Positions 24,554-31,793 of a stretch of DNA of 42,379 bases are shown piece by piece (within the stretch, counting starts at the first letter, position 1; every line of letters starts with the position of its first letter). Source of the DNA: Oscillospiraceae bacterium (GTDB lineage: Bacteria > Bacillota > Clostridia > Oscillospirales > Oscillospiraceae); the NCBI GenBank assembly GCA_029012465.1, contig JAQXMD010000167.1, positions 1 through 42,379 of the forward strand, given 5' to 3'. A program made the position numbers and the translations under genes. The notes beneath the pieces are model-generated. The model saw nothing but the letters and a program-made list of their open reading frames with translations. It made no database searches and was not told the origin of the DNA.

Positions 24554-26542
24554 ATGACACATCCTGAATATCCCACGCTGTTCAGCCCCCTGAGGGTTGG
24601 CAACGTGGTATATAAGAACCGTATTTTCCAGGCGCCTGCTACGCCCCATCTGCTGCAGACCGACGAGCCCTATCCCAGCGACGCTTATCGTGCCTACTAT
24701 GTGGAAAAGGCTCGCGGCGGCACCGCTTCCGTGACCATTGCCGGTCATGACATGAACTCTCTGGCACCCTTCCGTCCCGGCTGGCACAACCTGGACCTGC
24801 GCCAGACCACCTATCACCGTTACTGGCAGAAGTGCGTGGATCAGATCCACTTCTACGGTGCCAAGGCTTCCATCGAGCTGCTGGCATTCTTCTACTCCGG
24901 CTGGACCGGCGGCAAGAAGGGCGAAGGTGAGCATTTCTTCTACTCCGTTGACGGCACCCCCGGTCCCGACGGCTCCGAGCGTCCCATGCTCACCCGTGAA
25001 GCCATGGAGGCCATTGCCGAGGACTACGCCAATGTGGCCGAGCAGGCCGTTGCCGTGGGCTTTGACTCCATTCTGATTCACGGCGGCCATGGTCTTGTGA
25101 TCAACCGCTTCATGAGTCCCCTGTTCAACAAGCGTACCGACGAGTTCGGCGGCTCCTTCGAGAACCGCTGCCGGTTCCCCATGATGATCCTTGACGCCAT
25201 CCGCAAAAGAGTTGGCAAGAAAATCCTCATTGAGTACCGTATTTCCGGCTGCGAGCTGGCTGACGAGGTGGGTTATCCCAACGCTGACCAGCAGTTGAAG
25301 CCCGAGGACATTGCAGCCTTCCTGAACATGGCCGGTGACCGCATTGACATCGCACATATCTCCGCCGGCAACATGTCCATCCCCGGCACCGAGGCCATCA
25401 TGCACCCCACCATCTTCCATAAGCCCGCTCAGAACGCCCGCTTTGCCCGTAGAATCAAGGAAATCGGCGTACCTCAGCCCGTGCTGACTCTGGGCGCTTT
25501 CCAGGACCCCGCCCTCATTGAGGAAACCCTGGCTACCGGCGGCGCTGATCTGGTGGCTATGGCCCGTGGTACCATTGCCGATCCTCAGATGCCCAACAAG
25601 GCAAAGTGCGGCAAGGAGGACGAGATCATCCCCTGCATCAAGTGCTTCCACTGTCTGGAATACTCCAAGCCCAACGTCAAAGCTTTTGCCTGCTCCGTCA
25701 ACCCCACCGTGGGCCGTGAGAATCAGCTGGAGTATCTGGTTCCCCCCGTGGGCAACAAGAAGAAGGTCGTCATCATCGGCGGCGGCCCCTCCGGCATGCA
25801 GGCTGCTATCACCGCTGCACAGCGTGGTCATGACGTCACCATCTACGAGAAGGCTGACCGTCTGGGCGGCAAGCTGGTGTTCTCTGAGCAGGTCTCCTTT
25901 AAGTATGACCTTGCAAAGTTCATGAACTATCAGATCCACATGGTGGAGAAACTGGGCGTAAAGGTGAAGCTGAACACTGAAGCTACTCCTGAGCTCATTG
26001 AGGCCCAGAGAGCCGACTGGGTTCTGGCTGCTGTTGGCGCCAACGCCTTCATTCCTCCCATTCCCGGCACCGACGGCCCCAACGTCATGATTGCCGAGGA
26101 CTGCTACAAGCATATGGATGAGCTGGGCGAGCGCATTGTGCTCATCGGCGGCGGTGAGATCGGCTGTGAGACCGGTCTGGCTCTGGCCGAGGCCGGCAAG
26201 AAGGTATCCGTCATCGAGATGCTGCCCGAGCTGTGCCCCGAGACCTTCCACCTGACCCGCGGCGTCATGCTGGGCAAGATGGAAAAGTGCATCGACATCT
26301 ATACCGGCGCCCGCTGCACCGGCATCACCACCGAGGGCGTTTCCTTCATCGACAAGGATGGAAATGAGCAGTTCGTACCCTGTGACGCTGTGGTCATGTC
26401 CTCCGGCATGCGTCCCCGCCAGGATCTGGCAGAGAGCTTCCGCATGACCGCTCCTGAGTTCATGCCTATCGGTGACTGCGTCATCGCAAAGAATGTCCGT
26501 ACCGCAACCCGTATGGCATTTGACGCCGCTTCCCGCATCTGA
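24554..26542 (+). CDS. Old yellow enzyme-type Fe-S flavoprotein (2,4-dienoyl-CoA/enoate reductase family)
   Basis: 662 residues in three parts. Residues 1-340 are an FMN-binding TIM barrel: HGGHGLVINRFMSP with His176 and His179, then FNKRTDEFGGSFENRCRF. A 4Fe-4S site is formed by Cys361, 364, 367 and 380. Residues 403-660 are FAD/NAD(P)-binding (VVIIGGGPSGMQ; VLIGGGEIGCETG). The family passes electrons from NAD(P)H through FAD, Fe-S and FMN to an activated C=C bond. It includes FadH, 2-enoate reductase and the bile-acid BaiCD/BaiH enzymes; the substrate here is not fixed. Codon use is strongly biased to a few codons, suggesting high expression. Single-gene unit with its own promoter and strong terminator, cytoplasmic. 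Confidence 0.92.
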   Translation: MTHPEYPTLFSPLRVGNVVYKNRIFQAPATPHLLQTDEPYPSDAYRAYYVEKARGGTASVTIAGHDMNSLAPFRPGWHNLDLRQTTYHRYWQKCVDQIHFYGAKASIELLAFFYSGWTGGKKGEGEHFFYSVDGTPGPDGSERPMLTREAMEAIAEDYANVAEQAVAVGFDSILIHGGHGLVINRFMSPLFNKRTDEFGGSFENRCRFPMMILDAIRKRVGKKILIEYRISGCELADEVGYPNADQQLKPEDIAAFLNMAGDRIDIAHISAGNMSIPGTEAIMHPTIFHKPAQNARFARRIKEIGVPQPVLTLGAFQDPALIEETLATGGADLVAMARGTIADPQMPNKAKCGKEDEIIPCIKCFHCLEYSKPNVKAFACSVNPTVGRENQLEYLVPPVGNKKKVVIIGGGPSGMQAAITAAQRGHDVTIYEKADRLGGKLVFSEQVSFKYDLAKFMNYQIHMVEKLGVKVKLNTEATPELIEAQRADWVLAAVGANAFIPPIPGTDGPNVMIAEDCYKHMDELGERIVLIGGGEIGCETGLALAEAGKKVSVIEMLPELCPETFHLTRGVMLGKMEKCIDIYTGARCTGITTEGVSFIDKDGNEQFVPCDAVVMSSGMRPRQDLAESFRMTAPEFMPIGDCVIAKNVRTATRMAFDAASRI

Positions 26543-26556
26543 TTTTCCAGACTTCA

Positions 26557-26592
26557 AACAGCTCTCCCGCTTCGGTGGGGGAGCTGTTTTGT
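26557..26592 (+). terminator. Strong intrinsic terminator after the flavin oxidoreductase gene
   Basis: AACAGCTCTCCC (26557-26568) pairs with GGGGGAGCTGTT (26577-26588) with one G.U, loop of 8, followed by TTGTTTTG. Confidence 0.85.
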
Positions 26593-26692
26593 TTTGAAGA
26601 AAACTTGATTCGCTGATAGTTTACCGTTCTATGGGCCTTATGGAAACCTAACCACACCATAGGGCGGTGGTTTGTCGATTATCAACGAATAA

Positions 26693-26738
26693 CCACAATA
26701 TATGGGTTTTGTTATTAATATGACACAAAATGTAGTAA
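26693..26738 (+). promoter_or_regulatory. Tandem NrdR-box-like sites upstream of nrdD
   Basis: CCACAATATATGGGTT (26693-26708) and ACACAAAATGTAGTAA (26723-26738) each match about 12 of 16 positions of the NrdR consensus as I recall it (acaCwAtATaTwGtgt). They are 30 bp apart, near three helical turns, as usual for NrdR. They lie just upstream of the -35 box. NrdR is the general repressor of ribonucleotide reductase genes; its gene is not in this window. Confidence 0.6.
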
Positions 26739-26746
26739 TTATGTTG

Positions 26747-26774
26747 TTGAAATCCCCGGGCAATATGGTATAAT
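26747..26774 (+). promoter_or_regulatory. Promoter of nrdD
   Basis: TTGAAA (26747-26752), 16 bp, perfect TATAAT (26769-26774) preceded by TGG (extended -10). Predicted start near 26781. Confidence 0.7.
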
Positions 26775-26790
26775 AGGCCACGTTGAGAAT

Positions 26791-26875
26791 ACTGCTGCGG
26801 CAGTTTCTTCTTACGGCGTATGCCGTCATGCAGCGATTATGCTGCAATCGGAAGAGGGAGGTGCATCTTCGCACC
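26791..26875 (+). ncRNA. Structured nrdD leader with four consecutive small hairpins
   Basis: Perfect stems in order: ACTGC/GCAGT (26791-26804, loop 4), ACGGC/GCCGT (26813-26826, loop 4), TGCAGC/GCTGCA (26829-26846, loop 6), GGTGC/GCACC (26860-26875, loop 6). All lie between the promoter and the GGAGGA ribosome site. I do not recognise a named riboswitch. Confidence 0.5.
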
Positions 26876-26905
26876 GAAAGATCTGGCAAAATTCGGAGGA
26901 AGAAT

Positions 26906-29035
26906 ATGCAAGTTGTAAAACGTGACGGCTCCATTGTGAGCTTTGACAGAAATAAGATCATCTGCGCCATCCAAAAGGCCAATGCCACCGTTGACGCAGA
27001 GGATCGGATCAGCGAAGAAAAAATCGAGGAGATCGCCCAGTCTATTGAGCATCGCCACCGGAACCGTCTTCTGGTTGAGGACATTCAGGATATGGTGGAA
27101 TCCAAGCTCATGGCTGAGAACAAGTATCCGCTGGCAAAGAACTACATCATTTACCGCTACACCCGTGCGTTGGTTCGCAAACAGAACACCACGGACGAAA
27201 GCATTCTCGCCCTGCTCCACAACACCAACAAGGAACTGGCCGAGGAAAATTCCAACAAGAATACCGCAATCGCATCCACCCAGCGGGACTATATCGCCGG
27301 TGAAGTCAGCAGAGACCTGACCCGTCGTATTCTGCTTCCTGAGCATATTTCCAAGGCCCATGACGAGGGTGTGATCCATTTCCACGACGCAGACTATTTT
27401 GTCCAGCCCATTTTCAACTGCTGCCTTATCAACATTGGCGACATGCTGGACAACGGCACCATGATGAACGGCAAGCTCATCGAGTCCCCCAAGAGCTTTC
27501 AGGTGGCCTGCAATGTCATGACACAGATCATTGCAAACGTGGCCTCCAACCAGTACGGCGGGCAGAGCGTTGACGTGAGCCATCTGGGCAAATACCTGCG
27601 CCGCAGCTATGAGAAATTCCGCAGAAAGATCGTCGCAGAATGCGAGGGCGAGAACGTATCCGAGGCTCTGATCGAAAAGCTGGTGCAGGAGCGTCTCCGG
27701 GAGGAGCTGAAATCCGGCGTCCAGACCATTCAGTATCAGATTAACACCCTCATGACTACCAACGGACAGTCTCCCTTTGTGACCCTGTTCCTGTATCTGA
27801 AGGATGGCGACCCCTATATCGAGGAAAACGCCATGATTATTGAAGAAATCCTTCGGCAACGCTATGAGGGCATTAAGAACGCCTCCGGCGTCTATGTGAC
27901 CCCCGCGTTCCCCAAGCTGGTATACGTTCTGGACGAGAACAACTGCCTAAAGGGCGGGAAGTACGACTACATTACCCGAATGGCCATAAAGTGCTCCGCA
28001 AAGCGTATGTATCCTGACTACATCTCCGCAAAGAAAATGCGGGAAAACTACGAGGGCAATGTATTTGCGCCCATGGGCTGTCGTTCCTTCCTGGCTCCCT
28101 GGAAGGATGAAAACGGCGAATACAAGTTTGAGGGCCGCTTCAATCAGGGTGTCGTGTCCCTGAACCTGCCCCAGATCGGCATTCTGGCCAAGGGCGATGA
28201 GGACACCTTCTGGAAGCTTCTGGACGAGCGTCTGGATCTGTGCTTTGAAGCCCTCATGTGCCGTCACAACGCCCTGAAGGGCGTCAGAAGCGACGTTTCT
28301 CCCGTACACTGGCAGTACGGTGCCATTGCCCGGCTCCAGAAGGGAGAGACAATCGACAAATTTCTCTATGGCGGTTACTCCACTATTTCTCTGGGCTACA
28401 TCGGCCTGTACGAGCTGACCCTTCTCATGAAGGGTGTCAGCCAGACCGATCCTGTAGGCGAGGAATTTGCGGTCCGTGTGATGAAATACCTCCGCCAGCG
28501 CTGTGACCAGTGGAAGGCAGAAACCAATATCGGCTTTGCCCTCTACGGCACTCCCGCCGAATCCCTGTGCTACCGCTTTGCGCGGATCGACAAGGAACGG
28601 TTCGGCACCATCGAAAATGTCACCGACAAGGGCTACTATACCAACTCCTATCATGTGGATGTCCGGGAGGAGATCGACGCATTCTCCAAGTTCGACTTTG
28701 AGTCTCAGTTCCAGGCAATTTCCTCCGGCGGCTCCATCAGCTATGTGGAGATTCCCAACATGCGGGATAACCTGACCGCATTGGCTCAGGTGGTCCAGTA
28801 CATCTACGACAATATACAGTACGCGGAGTTCAATACCAAGAGCGACTATTGTCAGGTCTGCGGCTACGATGGGGAAATTCTCATCAACGACGATTTCCAG
28901 TGGGAATGCCCCAACTGCGGAAACACCGACCAGAGCAAGATGAACGTCACCCGCCGTACCTGCGGTTATCTGGGTGAGAACTACTGGAATGAGGGCAAGA
29001 CCAAGGAGATTAAATCCCGGGTCATGCATCTGTAA
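26906..29035 (+). CDS. nrdD: Anaerobic (class III) ribonucleoside-triphosphate reductase
   Basis: 709 residues from ATG 26906 (GGAGGA upstream). It reduces NTPs to dNTPs using a glycyl radical. Residues 1-95 are an ATP-cone for allosteric control (VVKRDGSIVSFDRNKI). The body is the ten-stranded barrel. The C-terminus has a zinc site (Cys649, 652, 668, 671) and the glycyl radical loop RRTCGYLGEN with Gly687. Length is typical. Oxygen sensitivity fits an obligate anaerobe. The activase NrdG lies 1.2 kb downstream but in a separate transcript, with a MerR gene between. Expression is probably repressed by NrdR through the upstream boxes. Confidence 0.97.
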   Translation: MQVVKRDGSIVSFDRNKIICAIQKANATVDAEDRISEEKIEEIAQSIEHRHRNRLLVEDIQDMVESKLMAENKYPLAKNYIIYRYTRALVRKQNTTDESILALLHNTNKELAEENSNKNTAIASTQRDYIAGEVSRDLTRRILLPEHISKAHDEGVIHFHDADYFVQPIFNCCLINIGDMLDNGTMMNGKLIESPKSFQVACNVMTQIIANVASNQYGGQSVDVSHLGKYLRRSYEKFRRKIVAECEGENVSEALIEKLVQERLREELKSGVQTIQYQINTLMTTNGQSPFVTLFLYLKDGDPYIEENAMIIEEILRQRYEGIKNASGVYVTPAFPKLVYVLDENNCLKGGKYDYITRMAIKCSAKRMYPDYISAKKMRENYEGNVFAPMGCRSFLAPWKDENGEYKFEGRFNQGVVSLNLPQIGILAKGDEDTFWKLLDERLDLCFEALMCRHNALKGVRSDVSPVHWQYGAIARLQKGETIDKFLYGGYSTISLGYIGLYELTLLMKGVSQTDPVGEEFAVRVMKYLRQRCDQWKAETNIGFALYGTPAESLCYRFARIDKERFGTIENVTDKGYYTNSYHVDVREEIDAFSKFDFESQFQAISSGGSISYVEIPNMRDNLTALAQVVQYIYDNIQYAEFNTKSDYCQVCGYDGEILINDDFQWECPNCGNTDQSKMNVTRRTCGYLGENYWNEGKTKEIKSRVMHL

Positions 29036-29049
29036 AACTAAACAAGCAA

Positions 29050-29089
29050 GCGGACACGATGGCGTAATGGGTTCATCGTGTCCGCGTTT
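29050..29089 (+). terminator. Intrinsic terminator after nrdD
   Basis: GCGGACACGATG (29050-29061) pairs perfectly with CATCGTGTCCGC (29074-29085), loop of 12, followed by GTTTC. It separates nrdD from the MerR unit. Confidence 0.8.
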
Positions 29090-29124
29090 CATTATGCATT
29101 CATACAAAAAGGCTGCAAAACCCC

Positions 29125-29155
29125 TTGACATGGCCCCAGGGGCCACATATAGAAT
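29125..29155 (+). promoter_or_regulatory. MerR-type promoter with a perfect operator dyad in a 19-bp spacer
   Basis: TTGACA (29125-29130) and TAGAAT (29150-29155) are separated by 19 bp, the overlong spacing MerR regulators need. The spacer holds the perfect dyad TGGCCCC-A-GGGGCCA (29131-29145). It precedes the merR-like gene itself, so autoregulation is likely. MerR proteins twist such DNA to let RNA polymerase engage both boxes. Confidence 0.85.
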
Positions 29156-29177
29156 AGTTGCAGAGGAGGGAACTCAT

Positions 29178-30095
29178 GTGAAATTCAAAGAGGTATGTGA
29201 GGAAACGGGGCTAAGCCGCAAAACCATACGCCTGTATGAAGAGAAGGGGCTGATCTCGCCCCGGAAGGAACGGATGAACGGCAGAGATTACCGGGACTAT
29301 TCAGAAAAAGACGTGGCGCAGCTCAAAATGATCGCCATGCTGCGGAGAGCCTGGTTCACCATGGAGGAGATTCGCCAGATGCAGGAGGACCCGGGTTCCA
29401 TACAGGAGATCTTCCCCCAGTATCGCCAGTGGCTCCGGCAGCAGAAGCGGGATCTGGATGCGCTCATCGCGGTGGCGGATGCGGTACATTTGAGCGAAGT
29501 GGAAACGGTGGAGGAGCTGACGGAACACATGGCAGCTGCCGCAGCCAACCTGCCGCTGCCTACAGCAGATGTGACACCCCATTTTCGATATCTGGACGAA
29601 ATTGAGGAGGTTCGTAAAATGAAAACTGAGAAAACACCGGAGGAGTGGAAAGCGCCCCTGTCCAGCGGCGGCATTCAGGACGACCGGGCCTACCGGCAGT
29701 TCGTGGCGGCGACCTCAAAGACCAATGACGACAATCTGGCCGTGGCCTTTGGACAGCTCCATGAGGCCACAGACCTTCCAAGGGAGGATGGCCCGGTTCG
29801 TGGAAAGCAGCAGGAGAGCAGCAGCGTTCGCTGGCTTGGCCGTATCAGCAATTGTATCCTCATCATCGGAATTGTCCTGTTTGTTTTGATGGAGATTCTC
29901 TGTTATGTGGATATGGGCTTTGCAAGAACCAGTGAGGATACCGGGCTTACCCTTGCGATGTATGCGGGTCTTGTCCTCATCGGCGTGGGCTTTGTGGGGG
30001 AGCTCGCCACCCGGGGATTGGCCGCCTATCAGGAAAAACAGCGCTGGATTCAGGAAATGCGCCGTCAGGACTTGGAAAAGCAAAACAAGAAATAA
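29178..30095 (+). CDS. Membrane-anchored MerR-family transcription regulator
   Basis: 305 residues from a GTG at 29178, chosen because GAGGAGGG lies 7 nt upstream and because the family's winged helix begins there (VKFKEVCEETGLSRKTIRLYEEKGLI). Residues 1-70 are the MerR DNA-binding domain and 80-115 the dimer coiled coil. No Cys or known drug-binding domain follows. Instead there is a linker (150-215) and two hydrophobic segments (about 224-244 and 258-280), with a charged tail QEKQRWIQEMRRQDLEKQNKK in the cytoplasm. So the regulator appears tethered to the membrane, which is unusual for MerR. It may sense a membrane event. It sits between nrdD and nrdG with its own promoter. The target beyond itself is unknown. 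Confidence 0.85.
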   Translation: MKFKEVCEETGLSRKTIRLYEEKGLISPRKERMNGRDYRDYSEKDVAQLKMIAMLRRAWFTMEEIRQMQEDPGSIQEIFPQYRQWLRQQKRDLDALIAVADAVHLSEVETVEELTEHMAAAAANLPLPTADVTPHFRYLDEIEEVRKMKTEKTPEEWKAPLSSGGIQDDRAYRQFVAATSKTNDDNLAVAFGQLHEATDLPREDGPVRGKQQESSSVRWLGRISNCILIIGIVLFVLMEILCYVDMGFARTSEDTGLTLAMYAGLVLIGVGFVGELATRGLAAYQEKQRWIQEMRRQDLEKQNKK

Positions 30096-30107
30096 TCAAA
30101 TCATCAG

Positions 30108-30149
30108 ATCACAGGGAGATGGAAACCGGGTTTTTCGTCTCCCTGTGAT
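30108..30149 (+). terminator. Hairpin after the MerR gene
   Basis: ATCACAGGGAGA (30108-30119) pairs perfectly with TCTCCCTGTGAT (30138-30149); the interior can pair further (GAAAC with GTTTTTC). No T-run follows, so termination strength is uncertain. Confidence 0.55.
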
Positions 30150-30179
30150 GTGCTTCAGGGAGATTCCATTTATGAAACG

Positions 30180-30208
30180 TTGACAAAAGGAGCATCCCAT
30201 AATAAAAT
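30180..30208 (+). promoter_or_regulatory. Promoter of nrdG-dut
   Basis: Consensus TTGACA (30180-30185), 17 bp, TAAAAT (30203-30208). No NrdR-like box was seen here. Confidence 0.7.
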
Positions 30209-30240
30209 AACAGCATCAATCCACAAAAGAAGGTACTGCT

Positions 30241-30768
30241 GTGAACTATGCAACCATAAAGCCACGGGATATCGCCAACGGGCCGGGAATTCGGGTCAGT
30301 CTCTTTGTATCCGGCTGCCGCCATCACTGTAAGGGCTGCTTCAATCCGGAAACGTGGCCCTTTACCTATGGCAGCGAATATACCGCGGAAACAGAACAGG
30401 CGATTCTCAGCGCTCTGGGAAAGCCCTATATTCGCGGTTTGACGCTGCTGGGGGGTGAACCCTTTGAGCCTGAAAACCAGCCTACGGTGCTGGGTCTGGT
30501 ACGAAAAGCCCGGGAGCTTTTTCCGGAAAAGTCCATCTGGTGCTACAGCGGCTATACGCTGGAAAGGGATATTTTAAGCGGAAAGCTGGGAGAAACCGCC
30601 AAAGAACTGGCGGCAGAGCTGGATGTCCTTGTTGACGGTGAATTTATGCTGGATCTCAAAAACATCAGTCTCAGATTCCGTGGTTCTGAAAACCAGCGTA
30701 TCCTCGACATGAAGCAAACCCTGAGAAACGGTGCTCCGGTGCTCTGGGATGGAACAAAGGAGCCTTAA
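30241..30768 (+). CDS. nrdG: Anaerobic ribonucleotide reductase activating protein
   Basis: 175 residues with a GTG start (AGAAGG about 7 nt upstream). A radical SAM enzyme that makes the glycyl radical on NrdD. The cluster motif is CRHHCKGCF, preceded by NGPGIRVSLFVSGC. LTLLGGEPFEPEN is the usual SAM-binding GGEP motif. Length is typical. The stop is 1 nt from the dut ATG. It works with NrdD at 26906, but here the pair is split by a regulator gene and transcribed apart. Confidence 0.95.
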   Translation: MNYATIKPRDIANGPGIRVSLFVSGCRHHCKGCFNPETWPFTYGSEYTAETEQAILSALGKPYIRGLTLLGGEPFEPENQPTVLGLVRKARELFPEKSIWCYSGYTLERDILSGKLGETAKELAAELDVLVDGEFMLDLKNISLRFRGSENQRILDMKQTLRNGAPVLWDGTKEP

Positions 30769-30769
30769 T

Positions 30770-31201
30770 ATGAAATTCAAAAAAGTACGCCCCGATGCCA
30801 GAACACCCCTGTACGGCTCGGCTGACGCCGCAGGCGCTGATCTGTATGTATGCTGTGATCGGGAGACCGTCATCGAAGCAGGGGAGACCCTCATGCTGCC
30901 CACCGGAATCGCTGTGGCAATTCCAAGCGGCTATGTGGGACTGATTTTTGCCAGAAGCGGCCTCGCCACCAAGCGGGGACTGGCTCCGGCCAACAAGGTA
31001 GGCGTCATTGACGCGGACTATCGGGGCGAAATCATGGTTTCCATGCTGAATCACTCGGATACCCCCCAGACCATTGCCCCTTATGAACGAATCGCGCAGC
31101 TGGTCATTGTGCCATTTGTTCAACAGTCCTATGAGGAAGTCGATCAGCTGGAAGACACAGAGCGGGGAGCGGGGGGCTTTGGCTCCACCGGGCGAAGCTG
31201 A
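30770..31201 (+). CDS. dut: dUTP diphosphatase
   Basis: 143 residues, trimeric cytoplasmic dUTPase that hydrolyses dUTP to dUMP and PPi, keeping uracil out of DNA. All five motifs are visible: GADLYV (I), ARSGLATKRG (II), VGVIDADYRGEIMV (III), ERIAQLVIVP (IV) and GAGGFGSTGRS (V, the C-terminal arm). AAAGGAG precedes the ATG at 30770; the 13 codons upstream in frame belong to the nrdG region. Functional link: nucleotide pool control with NrdG and NrdD. Confidence 0.96.
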   Translation: MKFKKVRPDARTPLYGSADAAGADLYVCCDRETVIEAGETLMLPTGIAVAIPSGYVGLIFARSGLATKRGLAPANKVGVIDADYRGEIMVSMLNHSDTPQTIAPYERIAQLVIVPFVQQSYEEVDQLEDTERGAGGFGSTGRS

Positions 31202-31578
31202 TGCGGAAACGAATCATTTCCGTCGGCTCGATTTTGTTTACACTGGTGGGCTGGATCTGGCTTTGGTTCACCGGAAGTATCTCTCCGCTGCCGCTGGGGG
31301 CTGTCCCGGCAGCAGTCATGCTGCTGATGCAGATTTCTCTGCCTCTGGGGATCGCCGCACTGGCGGCGTTTCTGGGGCTGCTGTTTCTGTTCCTGATCTG
31401 CATGAAGCGGGGCACCAAAAACAGCAGAAAAATTGCTGCCGCAATCATTTTGATGGATGTGTCCCTGTCCATCCTCTTTACGCTGGTTTCTCTTTGGCAG
31501 CTCATTGGAATTGCCATGGATCTTTTGATGATTTTGCAACTGTTCTACAGAAGAAAACCGGGCAGAGAAGCGGTCTGA
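31201..31578 (+). CDS. Small four-segment membrane protein of unknown function
   Basis: 125 residues with about four hydrophobic segments (approximately 6-25, 30-48, 52-68, 80-112) split by the basic loop CMKRGTKNSRK. No motif is recognised. The ATG overlaps the dut stop by 1 nt, so it is co-translated with nrdG-dut. A strong terminator follows. Nothing in the sequence links it to nucleotide metabolism beyond position. Confidence 0.7.
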   Translation: MRKRIISVGSILFTLVGWIWLWFTGSISPLPLGAVPAAVMLLMQISLPLGIAALAAFLGLLFLFLICMKRGTKNSRKIAAAIILMDVSLSILFTLVSLWQLIGIAMDLLMILQLFYRRKPGREAV

Positions 31579-31593
31579 ACAATCGAACAATCC

Positions 31594-31637
31594 ATTTCCG
31601 CAAGCTGTGTTTTCAAGATGCAGCTTGCGGAAATTTT
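31594..31637 (+). terminator. Strong intrinsic terminator of the nrdG-dut operon
   Basis: ATTTCCGCAAGCTG (31594-31607) pairs perfectly with CAGCTTGCGGAAAT (31621-31634), followed by TTTTGAT. Confidence 0.85.
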
Positions 31638-31654
31638 GATATCTGCAATATTGT

Positions 31655-31714
31655 TATAATCCGAAAGATACAATGCAGCATTGTAATATTATACAATGTA
31701 CCAGTGTACTTTTT
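31655..31714 (+). ncRNA. Possible very short RNA with alternative hairpins in a convergent gap
   Basis: An extended -10 (TGT then TATAAT, 31655-31660) precedes TACAATG (31669-31675), CATTGTA (31679-31685) and TACAATG (31692-31698). The middle copy can pair with either neighbour. GTAC-CAGT-GTAC and T5 (31698-31714) follow. No -35 box is seen; existence of a transcript is speculative. Confidence 0.25.
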
Positions 31715-31740
31715 ATCGTTTAGATGCCTATAGCGCTATG

Positions 31741-31775
31741 CAAAAAGCTGCCCTGCCGAAAAGGCAGGACAGCTT
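31741..31775 (-). terminator. Intrinsic terminator of the phosphofructokinase gene
   Basis: On the minus strand AAGCTGTCCTGCC pairs with GGCAGGGCAGCTT (31763-31775 with 31745-31757; one U.G), loop of 5, followed by TTTTTG. Confidence 0.85.
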
Positions 31776-31793
31776 AAAATATATATGGTCAAA

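Larger units (their letters stand above)
26543..26905. other. 363-bp regulatory region between the flavin oxidoreductase and nrdD
   Basis: No gene. In order: the terminator, an AT-rich stretch with a short inverted repeat (AACCAC...GTGGTT, about 26649-26672), two NrdR-like boxes, the nrdD promoter, and a leader of about 125 nt with four small perfect hairpins. An open frame through the leader joins nrdD in phase from 26783, but the GGAGGA site marks 26906 as the start. Confidence 0.65.

Noticed and set aside
24467-26557. A 696-codon minus-strand frame opposite the flavin oxidoreductase
   Set aside because: Same antisense effect; the plus-strand protein has all family motifs, promoter and terminator.
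26783-26905. An N-terminal extension of NrdD through the leader
   Set aside because: The frame is open but lacks a ribosome site, lies on the hairpins, and family proteins begin at MQVVKRDG with GGAGGA before it.
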